Assembly: GCF_003063625.1 (NCBI RefSeq)
Contig: NZ_CP026604.1
Coordinates: forward strand, 682,001-746,000
Direction: 5' to 3'
Length of the DNA stretch: 64,000 nucleotides
DNA from: Saccharobesus litoralis
GTDB lineage: Bacteria > Pseudomonadota > Gammaproteobacteria > Enterobacterales > Alteromonadaceae
Below the pieces are notes generated by a model. The model did no database searches. It was not told where the DNA came from and saw nothing but the letters and a program-made list of their open reading frames with translations. This document shows, piece by piece, positions 27,073 to 35,711 of this stretch. The position numbers were made by a program, and so were the translations under genes. How positions within the stretch are numbered: position 1 is the first letter of the stretch; the number at the start of each line of letters is the position of its first letter.

Positions 27073-27742
27073 TCATCATCCTAAAGCCGAATTACTCAAT
27101 GCATTTGTTGCTGGTGATTTACCATTAGCCATTTCAGTGGCCGTTGCCTGCCACGTTGAAATGTGTGAACAATGTAAACACAAGGTGCAACGGATGAATC
27201 ACAACCAAGCACAAGAAATATTCGCTGATCATTCATACCAAAATACTGCGACATTGTTTTCGATAGACGACAGCGAAGCGGATCTTGACGATATGATGCA
27301 AAGCATCATGCAGGACGACACTATCGATATAATCGGTGACTTCCCACAACCAAAGGCGTCACTTAAAGGCCATTCGTTTTTATTACCCATGGCGTTGCGG
27401 CAAATAGAGCAAAGCAATTGGTTTAAAGTCGGTAAGCTAGCGCGTGCTAATTTAAGCAGCTCCGAAGGTTCAATACACAGCCATTTATTGCGTATTGAAG
27501 CCGGTGGCGAAGTCCCTAAGCATACCCATAAAGGTTTTGAGCTAACATTGCTGCTTGACGGTAGTTTTGAAGATTGCTTAGGTAAGTACAGTAAAGGCGA
27601 TTTTATTTGGCTAGATAAATCACATGAGCATCAACCCTACACTAAAGACGGTTGTTTATGCCTGACTGTCGCCGATGATGCCCTGCACTTCACCCAAGGT
27701 TTAGGAAAATTATTAAACCCTATTGGAAATTTAATTTATTAA
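27065..27742 (+). CDS. chrR: ChrR-type zinc anti-sigma factor with cupin domain
   Basis: A 225-residue anti-sigma factor that holds the sigma factor inactive until photo-oxidative stress. The N-terminal zinc domain has His5, His30, Cys34 and Cys37, in register with the zinc ligands of Rhodobacter ChrR. The C-terminal cupin (about residues 110-200) has K-H-T-H-K-G-F-E and D-K-S-H-E-H, the second metal site needed for the signal response. Translational coupling to the sigma gene by an 8-base overlap supports the pairing. Confidence 0.9.
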   Translation: MINHHPKAELLNAFVAGDLPLAISVAVACHVEMCEQCKHKVQRMNHNQAQEIFADHSYQNTATLFSIDDSEADLDDMMQSIMQDDTIDIIGDFPQPKASLKGHSFLLPMALRQIEQSNWFKVGKLARANLSSSEGSIHSHLLRIEAGGEVPKHTHKGFELTLLLDGSFEDCLGKYSKGDFIWLDKSHEHQPYTKDGCLCLTVADDALHFTQGLGKLLNPIGNLIY

Positions 27743-27744
27743 TT

Positions 27745-27770
27745 TGATCCATTTTTAAAATTGCTCCGTA
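27745..27770 (+). promoter_or_regulatory. ECF-type promoter before the stress operon
   Basis: TGATCC (27745-27750), 16 bases, CGTA (27767-27770), matching the promoter at 26385-26410 in both elements and spacing. It lies 47 bases upstream of the DUF523 gene and could drive the whole run to cyclopropane synthase. Confidence 0.72.
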
Positions 27771-27816
27771 TAAGTCAGTAAGTACGGTAATCACATTGAC
27801 TCATACGGGGTGAAAC

Positions 27817-28767
27817 ATGTTTAAATCAGAACAAATTCAGTTAGGTATTAGTGCGTGTTTAATGGGTGAGAAAGTGCGCTTTGACAGTGGTCATAAACGC
27901 TCCCATTTTTGTGTAGAGGAACTAGGCAAACATGTTAAGTACCAAGCCTTTTGCCCAGAAGTCGCTGTTGGTATGCCAGTACCCCGCCCCACCATCCGAC
28001 AAATACGCAAACAAGACATGATCCACGTTGCACGCCCCGACGGCTCTGGCGACGTGACCGAAGCCATGCAAGCTTACGGCAAAAAAGTCGCAGCCAAAAT
28101 GCAGCATTTAAGCGGTTATGTATTTTGTGCGAAAAGCCCTAGCTGTGGCATGGAACGAGTCAAGGTTTATCATGAAAATGGCTCAGGCAGCGAATCAGTT
28201 GGCGTTGGCGTATTTGCCGCCGAAGTGATGCGCGCTAATCCATTAATGCCTTGTGAAGAAAGTGGCCGGCTCAACGACGCTATCATACGTGAGAATTTTG
28301 TGATGCGGGTATTTACCTACCATAAATGGCAATGCCTCGTCGAAACCGGTTTAACCAAAGGCAAAATCATTCAATTTCATAGCCAACATAAATACTTGCT
28401 GATGGCTCATAGCTTAAAAGCTTATAAGGAACTCGGGCAATTATTAGCCCAAGCCGATTTTGATGTGCAAACTACAGCCAGCTTATACATAGCAGGTTTG
28501 ATGGCTGGGCTTAAAAACAAAGCGACTCGCCGTTCACACACCAATACATTGCAACATTTGCAAGGCTACTTTAAAAAAGAGCTAAATAAATGGCAAAAAG
28601 CAGAGCTAAGCGAACAAATTAGGGATTATCGCAATGGCCTTGTCCCCTTGCTTGCACCCTTGACCCTACTTAAGCATTATTTATTGGCTCACCCGAAAGC
28701 CTATTTGCAAAGCCAAGTATACTTAGATCCGTATCCAGCAGATTTAAAGCTACGCTACGCATATTAA
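27817..28767 (+). CDS. DUF523/DUF1722 protein (TudS-like plus YbgA-like)
   Basis: A 316-residue two-domain protein. The N-terminal DUF523 half has I-S-A-C14, F-C46-P-E-V and F-C104-A-K-S-P-S-C110-G, the cysteines expected to bind the iron-sulfur cluster of thiouracil desulfurase TudS. The C-terminal half (about residues 190-316) is the helical DUF1722/YbgA domain (H-S-Q-H-K-Y-L-L-M-A-H). This fusion often stands next to photolyase genes and in ECF/ChrR loci, as here. A role in handling damaged or thiolated nucleobases is an inference. Confidence 0.87.
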   Translation: MFKSEQIQLGISACLMGEKVRFDSGHKRSHFCVEELGKHVKYQAFCPEVAVGMPVPRPTIRQIRKQDMIHVARPDGSGDVTEAMQAYGKKVAAKMQHLSGYVFCAKSPSCGMERVKVYHENGSGSESVGVGVFAAEVMRANPLMPCEESGRLNDAIIRENFVMRVFTYHKWQCLVETGLTKGKIIQFHSQHKYLLMAHSLKAYKELGQLLAQADFDVQTTASLYIAGLMAGLKNKATRRSHTNTLQHLQGYFKKELNKWQKAELSEQIRDYRNGLVPLLAPLTLLKHYLLAHPKAYLQSQVYLDPYPADLKLRYAY

Positions 28768-28802
28768 TGTAGCGAAGTTGATTAAAGCACTCATGTAGGG
28801 TT

Positions 28803-28826
28803 GTGCCGAATTAATTTCGGCCAGCA
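28803..28826. repeat. GCCGAAATAAATTTCGGC-type repeat
   Basis: A near-palindrome (G-T-G-C-C-G-A-A-T-T-A-A-T-T-T-C-G-G-C) in the spacer before the photolyase gene. Related copies are at about 19622-19648, 37521-37539, 44686-44709 and 44786-44810, always outside genes. Confidence 0.5.
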
Positions 28827-28881
28827 CAAGAATTGTGGGTGCAAAATAAGCCCAACAAATAAAAAGGACATCCATTTTTCA

Positions 28882-30330
28882 ATGTTACTTTGGTTTCGTA
28901 ATGACTTAAGGCTGGACGACAATCCAGCTTTTCAAGCTGCCTTAAACAATAACTGCACTCAGGCAGTTTTTCTTGCCACTAGTGAGCAATGGCAACAGCA
29001 TGATTGGGCTGGTATAAAGGTAGACTTTATTTTGCGCCATCTCGCTTTGCTACATCAGCAACTGGCTGAGCATGGTATCAGGCTTGATGTTATTGAAGTT
29101 GGCAACTTCAAAGGGCAAATTGATTGGCTAAACCAAACCGCACAACAACAGCCAGATCTGCAAATTGTGGCCAACAGTGAACCGGAATTAAATGAGGTTC
29201 AGCGCGACAAAGCAATCATCAATAGTCAGCTCAATTTAACGTTATTTGAAAGCGACGTTATCGTAAAAAAAGGCCAAATTCTTAACCAACAAGGCGAAAT
29301 GTTTAAAGTATTTACCCCCTTTAAACGCCAATGGTTAAAATATGTATTGCAGAACGGATTTGAATGGCAAGCGTCTAATATGTCTAGCAAATCGAGTGAA
29401 TCTAGTACGGATAATATAAGCTCCAACCACGCCCCTTTTAACAACGACGGCAGCCAGCTTGAATCACTTTATCAACAATATCGTCAAACCGTGAAATTCC
29501 CCCTTGCTAATTCCAGTAAATGGCCGCTAGCCGACATTTACACGCGCGATATACTGCCAGCGTTTTTACAAGGGAAAATGGCACAATATGCAGATAACCG
29601 CGACATTCCAAGCGTTAAGGGTACTTCTGGGCTGTCACCTTATTTAGCCATTGGTGCTATAAGCTGTCGCACCGTACTGCAACAAATTTTGCAATATTAT
29701 CCGCACATATTAGAGCAAGACAAACAAGCACATTTTAGCTGGCTAAACGAATTAATTTGGCGAGAATTTTATCGCCACCTTATCTATCATTACCCTAAGC
29801 TTTGTCGTTATCAAAATTTTAATGACAAATACGATAATTTAGCTTGGTCAAACAGCCCTGAATTATATTCAGCATGGCAACAAGGTAAAACTGGCTATCC
29901 TATTATCGATGCTGCCATGCGCCAATTATCGCAAACAGGTTGGATGCACAACCGGCTGCGTATGATAGTCGCAAGCTTTCTAACCAAACATTGTTTAGTC
30001 GACTGGCGGCATGGCGAACGCCATTTTATGCGACACTTAATTGATGGCGATTTAGCCGCCAATAATGGTGGCTGGCAATGGAGCGCCAGTACAGGATGCG
30101 ATGCCCAGCCTTACTTCCGCATTTTTAATCCTGTTAGCCAAAGTAAAAAGTTTGATCCAAACGGTGATTTTATTCGTAAATATATACCAGAACTGGCTGA
30201 TGTACCGAGTAAGGAAATTCACTTTCCGCACAAGTACTTAGCCGAAAAAAACCAGCAAGATCGTTATTGGTCTGCTATTGTCGATTTAAAACATGCACGC
30301 GAACAGGCTTTAGACTTTTATAAAGTATAG
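28882..30330 (+). CDS. phrB: Deoxyribodipyrimidine photolyase
   Basis: Repairs UV-made cyclobutane pyrimidine dimers with light, using FAD and an antenna cofactor (EC 4.1.99.3). It has 482 residues, as in class I CPD photolyases. The N-terminal alpha/beta domain begins L-W-F-R-N-D-L-R-L. The FAD domain has W-R-E-F-Y-R-H, G-Y-P-I-I-D-A-A-M-R, the dimer-contacting W-M-H-N-R-L-R-M and N-N-G-G-W-Q-W. The ATG at 28882 begins the conserved N-terminus; an upstream extension has none. It lies in the ECF/ChrR regulon, where photolyase is a standard member. Confidence 0.95.
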   Translation: MLLWFRNDLRLDDNPAFQAALNNNCTQAVFLATSEQWQQHDWAGIKVDFILRHLALLHQQLAEHGIRLDVIEVGNFKGQIDWLNQTAQQQPDLQIVANSEPELNEVQRDKAIINSQLNLTLFESDVIVKKGQILNQQGEMFKVFTPFKRQWLKYVLQNGFEWQASNMSSKSSESSTDNISSNHAPFNNDGSQLESLYQQYRQTVKFPLANSSKWPLADIYTRDILPAFLQGKMAQYADNRDIPSVKGTSGLSPYLAIGAISCRTVLQQILQYYPHILEQDKQAHFSWLNELIWREFYRHLIYHYPKLCRYQNFNDKYDNLAWSNSPELYSAWQQGKTGYPIIDAAMRQLSQTGWMHNRLRMIVASFLTKHCLVDWRHGERHFMRHLIDGDLAANNGGWQWSASTGCDAQPYFRIFNPVSQSKKFDPNGDFIRKYIPELADVPSKEIHFPHKYLAEKNQQDRYWSAIVDLKHAREQALDFYKV

Positions 30331-30373
30331 GTTTAGCTACTGACGTACCGTGTGCGATAATCTAAGGCGTTAA

Positions 30374-30826
30374 ATGTCACAGCTAACCCAAACATATTGG
30401 TTAACGCAATTCATCGAGTGCTACGAAGCACTCGGTGTTGAAGACTTTTCGTCGTTAACTCAGGTTTACCATGCTAATGTCCACTTTCAGGATCCGATCC
30501 ATCAAATTAACGGCATCAATGATCTCACCCAGTATTTTCAGCAACTTTACACGCAAGTCACAGCATGCCAATTTAAAGTCATCGAAGTATTGGAAAGTAA
30601 AAATAACCAACAAGCCGCTATTTACTGGCAGATGACTTATCAGCATAAACAACTCAATGCCCATAAGCCGATCACGGTTGAAGGCCATTCTTTGCTCAAA
30701 ACCGAAAACGATAAAGTCATCTACCACAGAGATTACTTAGATGTAGGTGCTATGCTGTATGAGCATATTCCATTATTAGGTTCTTTAGTCAAAACCATTA
30801 AAAAAAGAGCCAGTCGCCATGAGTAA
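30374..30826 (+). CDS. NTF2/SnoaL-like protein of the ChrR regulon
   Basis: A 150-residue protein with the cone-shaped NTF2-like fold (F-S-S-L-T-Q-V-Y-H-A-N-V-H-F-Q-D-P, then D-K-V-I-Y-H-R-D-Y-L-D). Proteins of this type regularly stand before the SDR gene in ECF/ChrR clusters of Vibrio and Shewanella. The molecular function is unknown; small-molecule binding or an isomerase activity is possible. Its end overlaps the SDR start by 8 bases, so translation is coupled. Confidence 0.78.
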   Translation: MSQLTQTYWLTQFIECYEALGVEDFSSLTQVYHANVHFQDPIHQINGINDLTQYFQQLYTQVTACQFKVIEVLESKNNQQAAIYWQMTYQHKQLNAHKPITVEGHSLLKTENDKVIYHRDYLDVGAMLYEHIPLLGSLVKTIKKRASRHE

Positions 30827-31637
30827 AGATAAAACCGTGCTGATCACTGGCGCTAGCTCGGGTATTGGCGAGGCGGTTGCCAAACAATACGCAAATGCTA
30901 ATTATCAGGTTTACGCTTGCGGGCGAAATAAACAAAGACTGCAATCACTGGCCGAATACCATAAAAATATCAAACCACTGGCTTTTGATTTATCCGAGCA
31001 TGAGCAATTGCCAGTTATTGCCAGCCGATTGCCAACAATTGATATCGCAATTTTCAATGCCGGACATTGCGAATATATCGACAATGTGGTTAATTTTGAT
31101 GCGGATCTGTTCAAACGCGTGATCAATGTCAATTTAATTAATCTCGCTTATTGCATTAAGTTTTTTTTACCTAAACTGACCAAACAAGGGCGACTAGCTA
31201 TTGTCAGCTCTAGTGTCACCTTATTGCCATTCACGCGCGCTCAGGCCTATGGTGCTTCCAAAGCTGGCGTCGATTACCTAGCGCAAAGCCTAGCTGTAGA
31301 CATAGCTGCCAGTCCGGCTTTACAAGGTATTTCCGTTACCTTGGTCCAACCTGGGTTTGTTAAAACACCACTAACCGACAAAAATACTTTTGCTATGCCC
31401 TGTTTAATGCCGGTTGAACAAGCTGCACAGCGAATGATCAAAGGTATTGCAAAACGACAAGCCGTTGTGCGCTTTCCTAAACGCTTTATTTGGCTAATGC
31501 AATGTTTATCTTGGCTGCCAAGCACTTGGTGGCAGGCTTTAGCAAGCAAAATGGCAAAAGCTCATCAAACGCAGATTAACAATAACAAAGCAAATAAGCA
31601 GGCAGCGCAACCCGCGCTTAAGGATGATGAATGTTAG
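30819..31637 (+). CDS. Short-chain dehydrogenase/reductase
   Basis: A 272-residue NAD(P)-dependent oxidoreductase with T-G-A-S-S-G-I-G-E (residues about 9-17), an N-A-G-H stretch, and the catalytic S-S-S-V and Y-G-A-S-K pair. A hydrophobic C-terminal stretch (about residues 222-246) may bind it to the membrane, in keeping with lipid-modifying neighbours. It overlaps the genes on both sides by a few bases. In this conserved cluster it probably acts with the flavoprotein and cyclopropane synthase on fatty-acyl chains; the substrate is not known. Confidence 0.88.
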   Translation: MSKDKTVLITGASSGIGEAVAKQYANANYQVYACGRNKQRLQSLAEYHKNIKPLAFDLSEHEQLPVIASRLPTIDIAIFNAGHCEYIDNVVNFDADLFKRVINVNLINLAYCIKFFLPKLTKQGRLAIVSSSVTLLPFTRAQAYGASKAGVDYLAQSLAVDIAASPALQGISVTLVQPGFVKTPLTDKNTFAMPCLMPVEQAAQRMIKGIAKRQAVVRFPKRFIWLMQCLSWLPSTWWQALASKMAKAHQTQINNNKANKQAAQPALKDDEC

Positions 31638-32962
31638 ATAACACCCAAGCCCAGCAAGAAAAACCACTCGACATTGCAATCATTGGCAGTGGCATTTCTG
31701 GTTTAACCACAGCTTATTTACTCAACCAAAAACATAACGTCACCGTATTTGAAAAGAATGACTATATAGGCGGGCATACGGCAACTGTCGATGTAGAGGT
31801 CGATAACAAACCTTACGCCATAGATACTGGCTTTATCGTATTTAACAACAAAACCTATCCCAACTTTTTAAAGTTACTGGCGCAAATTGGTGTGCCCCGT
31901 CAAGAAACTGAGATGAGTTTTAGTGTTCAAAACCTAGATTCGGGCTTGGAATACAACGGTCATAACTTAGATACCCTGTTTGCCCAACGCAGTAATCTGT
32001 TTAATCCTAAGTTTTATGGGTTAATCAATGATATTTTACGCTTCAATAAAAAGTGTAAACAGCTATATGCCGCAGGCAATATTGATAGCAATTTGACACT
32101 GGATGACTTTTTAAAGCAAAACCATTTTAGTGATTATTTTGCCCAGCATTATATTTTGCCCATGGGTGCAGCAATTTGGTCGAGTAGCCTTGATGAAATG
32201 GCACAATTTCAACTTAAGTTTTTCATTCAGTTTTTTCATCATCATGGATTACTCAATGTGAATGATCGCCCTCAATGGTATGTCATTCCTGGCGGTTCTC
32301 GTAGCTATATTGCCCCCTTAACCAAGCGATTTGCCGACAACATAAAATTGAATAGCCACATCAGCCGTATTGAACGCCAAAGCCCAACAGACCCTAATAC
32401 TAATATTAAAGGAAAACCCGTCACCTTATTTTTTGCCGATGGTAGCCAACAAGCATTTGATAAAGTGGTATTTGCATGTCATTCAAACCAAGCGCTAGCA
32501 TTACTAGGTGAAAACGCCAGTCAAGCGGAACAAAGTGTGTTGGCTGATTTACCGTATAGTAAAAACCAAGTCGTGTTACATACCGACATTAATTTATTAC
32601 CCAAAAGACAAAAAGCGTGGGCTAGTTGGAACTATCAATTAAATGGGGATAGGCAGCGTCCAGCCAGTGTCACCTACAACATGAATATTTTGCAAGGCTT
32701 AGCGCAACAACCACAAGATCCTGTGTTTTGCGTAACGTTAAACCAAACCCAAGCCATAGCGCCGAGTAAAATATTACGCCAATTTGAATATTGGCACCCA
32801 GTATTTAACTGTACCAGCTTAGCAGCGCAGGCACGGCGACATGAAATTAATGGCTTAAACCACAGCTATTTTGTTGGCGCCTATTGGTACAACGGTTTTC
32901 ACGAAGATGGCGTAAAAAGCGCAGTCGATGTCGGTGATATGTTAGGTTGTCCACTAGAATGA
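31631..32962 (+). CDS. FAD-dependent amine-oxidase-like flavoprotein (COG2907)
   Basis: A 443-residue protein with an N-terminal dinucleotide fold G-S-G-I-S-G-L-T-T-A and the second FAD contact V-F-E-K-N-D-Y-I-G-G-H. The rest matches the predicted NAD/FAD-binding proteins of COG2907 that accompany DUF1365 and cyclopropane synthase genes. The F-H-E-D-G-V-K-S-A stretch near the end is the C-terminal FAD site. It overlaps the SDR gene by 7 bases and the DUF1365 gene by 4. It may oxidise or desaturate membrane acyl chains, as proposed for furan-fatty-acid or related pathways. Confidence 0.87.
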   Translation: MLDNTQAQQEKPLDIAIIGSGISGLTTAYLLNQKHNVTVFEKNDYIGGHTATVDVEVDNKPYAIDTGFIVFNNKTYPNFLKLLAQIGVPRQETEMSFSVQNLDSGLEYNGHNLDTLFAQRSNLFNPKFYGLINDILRFNKKCKQLYAAGNIDSNLTLDDFLKQNHFSDYFAQHYILPMGAAIWSSSLDEMAQFQLKFFIQFFHHHGLLNVNDRPQWYVIPGGSRSYIAPLTKRFADNIKLNSHISRIERQSPTDPNTNIKGKPVTLFFADGSQQAFDKVVFACHSNQALALLGENASQAEQSVLADLPYSKNQVVLHTDINLLPKRQKAWASWNYQLNGDRQRPASVTYNMNILQGLAQQPQDPVFCVTLNQTQAIAPSKILRQFEYWHPVFNCTSLAAQARRHEINGLNHSYFVGAYWYNGFHEDGVKSAVDVGDMLGCPLE

Positions 32963-33756
32963 ATAAGCCGTCAACAAACATTTCATCAACGAATGAGCCA
33001 TTAGCAACAAACAACTCTGGCATTTACGTTGGCCAAGTTCGCCACCGCCGATTTTCGCCGACTTTTCATGGTTTTAACTACAAGCTTTACATGATGGGGC
33101 TGGACATTGACGAGCTTGAAAATACCTTGGCGCAAAGTGGCTTGTTAGGCACAAGTTGGTACAACCCAATACGCTTTAAACAAAATGATTACGTAAAAGG
33201 TGATCTAGCCGACTTAAAAGCGCGTATAGCCAATAAAGTTAATGAATTAGGCGGCGATTACGCTAATTGGCAGCATAAGAAAATATTTATGCTGGCGCAG
33301 CTGCGCTGTCTTGGTTTGTTTTTCAGCCCTGTTAATTTTTACTTTTGTTTTAATGATGACACCAATAGCAATTGCCTTTACATGCTGGCTGAAGTGAGCA
33401 ATACGCCATGGAATGAAAAACACTATTACTTGGTTGATTTGCACAATATAAGCGATACACAAAAAGCGTTTCATGTTTCACCGTTTATGCCAATGGACAT
33501 GCGCTATCGCTGGAAAATAAAACCACCTCGCAACAAAGCGCTGGTGCATATTGAGAATCATCAAGGTCAGCAACACACTAACAAAGTATTTGATGCAACC
33601 ATGGCATTAAGTAAAAAACCGATTAATGCCAATAACTTATTTAAAACATGGCTAAGCTTACCAGCCATGACATTAAAAATTTGCTTAGCCATTTATTGGC
33701 AAGCGCTGAAGCTATTTATCAAACGTATTCCGTTTGTAGCGCATCCTAGCCGTTAA
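32959..33756 (+). CDS. DUF1365 family protein
   Basis: A 265-residue protein typical of DUF1365 (V-R-H-R-R-F-S-P, Y-K-L-Y-M-M, F-S-P-V-N-F-Y-F-C, V-S-P-F-M-P-M-D). The start ATG overlaps the preceding stop as ATGA and is preferred to a TTG 12 bases upstream. The family has no firmly assigned reaction but nearly always sits between the COG2907 flavoprotein and a cyclopropane synthase, as here. A role in fatty-acid modification after singlet-oxygen stress is inferred from that conservation. Confidence 0.88.
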   Translation: MNKPSTNISSTNEPLATNNSGIYVGQVRHRRFSPTFHGFNYKLYMMGLDIDELENTLAQSGLLGTSWYNPIRFKQNDYVKGDLADLKARIANKVNELGGDYANWQHKKIFMLAQLRCLGLFFSPVNFYFCFNDDTNSNCLYMLAEVSNTPWNEKHYYLVDLHNISDTQKAFHVSPFMPMDMRYRWKIKPPRNKALVHIENHQGQQHTNKVFDATMALSKKPINANNLFKTWLSLPAMTLKICLAIYWQALKLFIKRIPFVAHPSR

Positions 33757-33805
33757 ATTAAAAATATTTTTAAGCATAACCGATAGTCAAAAATAGGAGT
33801 TAACC

Positions 33806-35044
33806 ATGGAGCAAGTACAAGCCAATCAAGTCGTTAGCTTGAAAAGCCAATACCAGAACTGGATCCAACAACGTTGCCGGCAAATGGTGTTCAACATACT
33901 TGGCTCATTAGATTTTGCTCATCTTAAGATCATTGAGTTAGGCAAAGAGTTTAACTTTGGTCAACAAGACAGCGAGCTAAAAGCGGTTATCGAAATTAAC
34001 GACCCTAATGTTTATGCTATTTTTGTTAAGAAAGGCAGCATTGGCGCCGCCGAGGCCTACATAGACCAACAATGGTCGTCACCCAACTTAACCCAAGTCA
34101 TTCGCGTATTTGCTCGCGGCCAATCGCAACTCGACGCGCTCGAAAAAAAAATGGCTTGGCTCACTCAGTTTAAAAACGCGTTATTTCACAAACGCAAACG
34201 CAACAGCCAACAAGGTTCCAAAAAGAATATTCTGGCCCATTACGATTTAGGTAACGACCTTTACACACGTTTTCTTGACCAAGAAATGATGTATTCCGCC
34301 GCCATCTATCCGCAACATGACGCTAATTTAGAACAAGCACAACTGCATAAGCTCGACACCATATGCCAAAGGTTAGAGCTAAAAGCAGGTGAACACCTAA
34401 TAGAAATTGGCACCGGTTGGGGAGGCATGGCGATTTACGCAGCTAAACATTATGGGGTTCACGTTACCACTACTACCATATCTGACGCTCAGTACGAATA
34501 TGCCAAAGCGCGCATTGAAAAACTGGGCCTGACTAAACAAATTACGTTACTGAAAAAAGACTACCGCGAGCTAAACGGCCAATTTGATAAGTTAGTGTCT
34601 ATCGAAATGATTGAAGCCGTGGGTTACCAATACTTACCTACGTTTTTCAAACAATGTAATGCCTTGTTAAAGCCGCAAGGTAAAATGCTGATCCAAGCTA
34701 TTACTATTGCTGATCAACGATTTGATCATTACTTAGCTAACGTCGATTTTATTCAACGTTATATCTTCCCCGGTGGTTTTCTGCCTTCGGTTACGGTTAT
34801 GACTCAACAACTAACTCAACATACCAACATGGTTAGCGAGTCATTACATGATATTGGCCTAGATTACGCCAAAACGCTGCAACATTGGTTTCAACGCTTT
34901 AACGCCAACTGGCTAGAGCTAAAGCAATTTGGCTATGGCGAAGACTTTAAGCGCTTATGGAATTACTACCTGTGTTACTGTGAAGGCGCATTTCTTGAGC
35001 GCGCGATTAGTACCGTACATTGGGTGGCGAGAAAACCATCATAA
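33806..35044 (+). CDS. cfa: Cyclopropane-fatty-acyl-phospholipid synthase
   Basis: A 412-residue S-adenosylmethionine-dependent enzyme that methylates double bonds of membrane lipids (EC 2.1.1.79), or a related acyl methyltransferase. It has the N-terminal lipid-binding part, the H-Y-D-L-G-N-D-L-Y motif, the SAM site E-I-G-T-G-W-G-G, and S-I-E-M-I-E-A-V-G. It closes the ECF/ChrR-type stress operon. Its last 6 bases overlap the end of the oppositely oriented redoxin gene. A paralogue acting in furan-lipid synthesis rather than true Cfa is possible. Confidence 0.9.
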   Translation: MEQVQANQVVSLKSQYQNWIQQRCRQMVFNILGSLDFAHLKIIELGKEFNFGQQDSELKAVIEINDPNVYAIFVKKGSIGAAEAYIDQQWSSPNLTQVIRVFARGQSQLDALEKKMAWLTQFKNALFHKRKRNSQQGSKKNILAHYDLGNDLYTRFLDQEMMYSAAIYPQHDANLEQAQLHKLDTICQRLELKAGEHLIEIGTGWGGMAIYAAKHYGVHVTTTTISDAQYEYAKARIEKLGLTKQITLLKKDYRELNGQFDKLVSIEMIEAVGYQYLPTFFKQCNALLKPQGKMLIQAITIADQRFDHYLANVDFIQRYIFPGGFLPSVTVMTQQLTQHTNMVSESLHDIGLDYAKTLQHWFQRFNANWLELKQFGYGEDFKRLWNYYLCYCEGAFLERAISTVHWVARKPS

Positions 35045-35518
35045 TATCTTATTAATTAACTCAATAAGCTGTGGTTCATCAGGGTTAAAGGTTCGAGTTG
35101 TTCCCATCAACTCGCCTTTGCGGTTTATAAAGAAAGTGGCGGGCGTGCCCTTCACTCCGTACAACTTAGCTACCTTGTCACCAGCCAATAGGGTCGTAAA
35201 TTGAATACCTCTTGCTTGCAATAATGCCTGCGGTTTATCTCCTTTATCTTCATTAAAGCTAATCCCTAATACTTGCACACCTTGTGGCTGATAAGTTTTA
35301 GCCAGTTGATCCAGCCTTGGATGCAATTGTTTACAAAAACGACACCAAGTTGACCAAAACGTAAGTACCAATGGCTTACCACGAAAATCATGCAAACTCA
35401 CCAACTCGCCATTGGCATTATATAAACTAAAGTTTGGCGCTTGGCTAACCGGCGTACAGGCACTTAACATCAACCAACATATCAAAGTGACCAGCGTGTT
35501 CTTAATCAGCAACCCCAT
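35039..35518 (-). CDS. TlpA-like thioredoxin-fold lipoprotein
   Basis: A 159-residue membrane-anchored redoxin (lipobox M-L-S-A-C, Cys21). The redox centre is W-C-R-F-C, and G-T-P-A-T-F-F-I supplies the cis-proline loop of the thioredoxin fold. It may reduce disulfides in the periplasm or protect against peroxides. It is convergent with cfa, overlapping it by 6 bases, and divergent from the symporter gene. Confidence 0.87.
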   Translation of the reverse strand: MGLLIKNTLVTLICWLMLSACTPVSQAPNFSLYNANGELVSLHDFRGKPLVLTFWSTWCRFCKQLHPRLDQLAKTYQPQGVQVLGISFNEDKGDKPQALLQARGIQFTTLLAGDKVAKLYGVKGTPATFFINRKGELMGTTRTFNPDEPQLIELINKIL

Positions 35519-35533
35519 GTTTTTCTCCTTAAC

Positions 35534-35565
35534 AACAAACCCTAATATTAGATCTAGGGTTTGTT
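35534..35565. promoter_or_regulatory. 11-base inverted repeat between divergent genes
   Basis: AACAAACCCTA (35534-35544) and TAGGGTTTGTT (35555-35565) with a 10-base spacer, just upstream of the TlpA-like start and before the symporter gene. It could be an operator or a transcript hairpin. No U-tract follows. Confidence 0.4.
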
Positions 35566-35711
35566 CATCGTTACATAATTGATAAGACCGCTATGATTAA
35601 AATCACACTTCAAAAAAATGCCCTAATATTTAAGAAGCGTTAAATTAATTGCTAAAAGTTATTTTGTATCTATAATCGATACAATTATATTTTCAGTAAA
35701 TACCTAACTTT

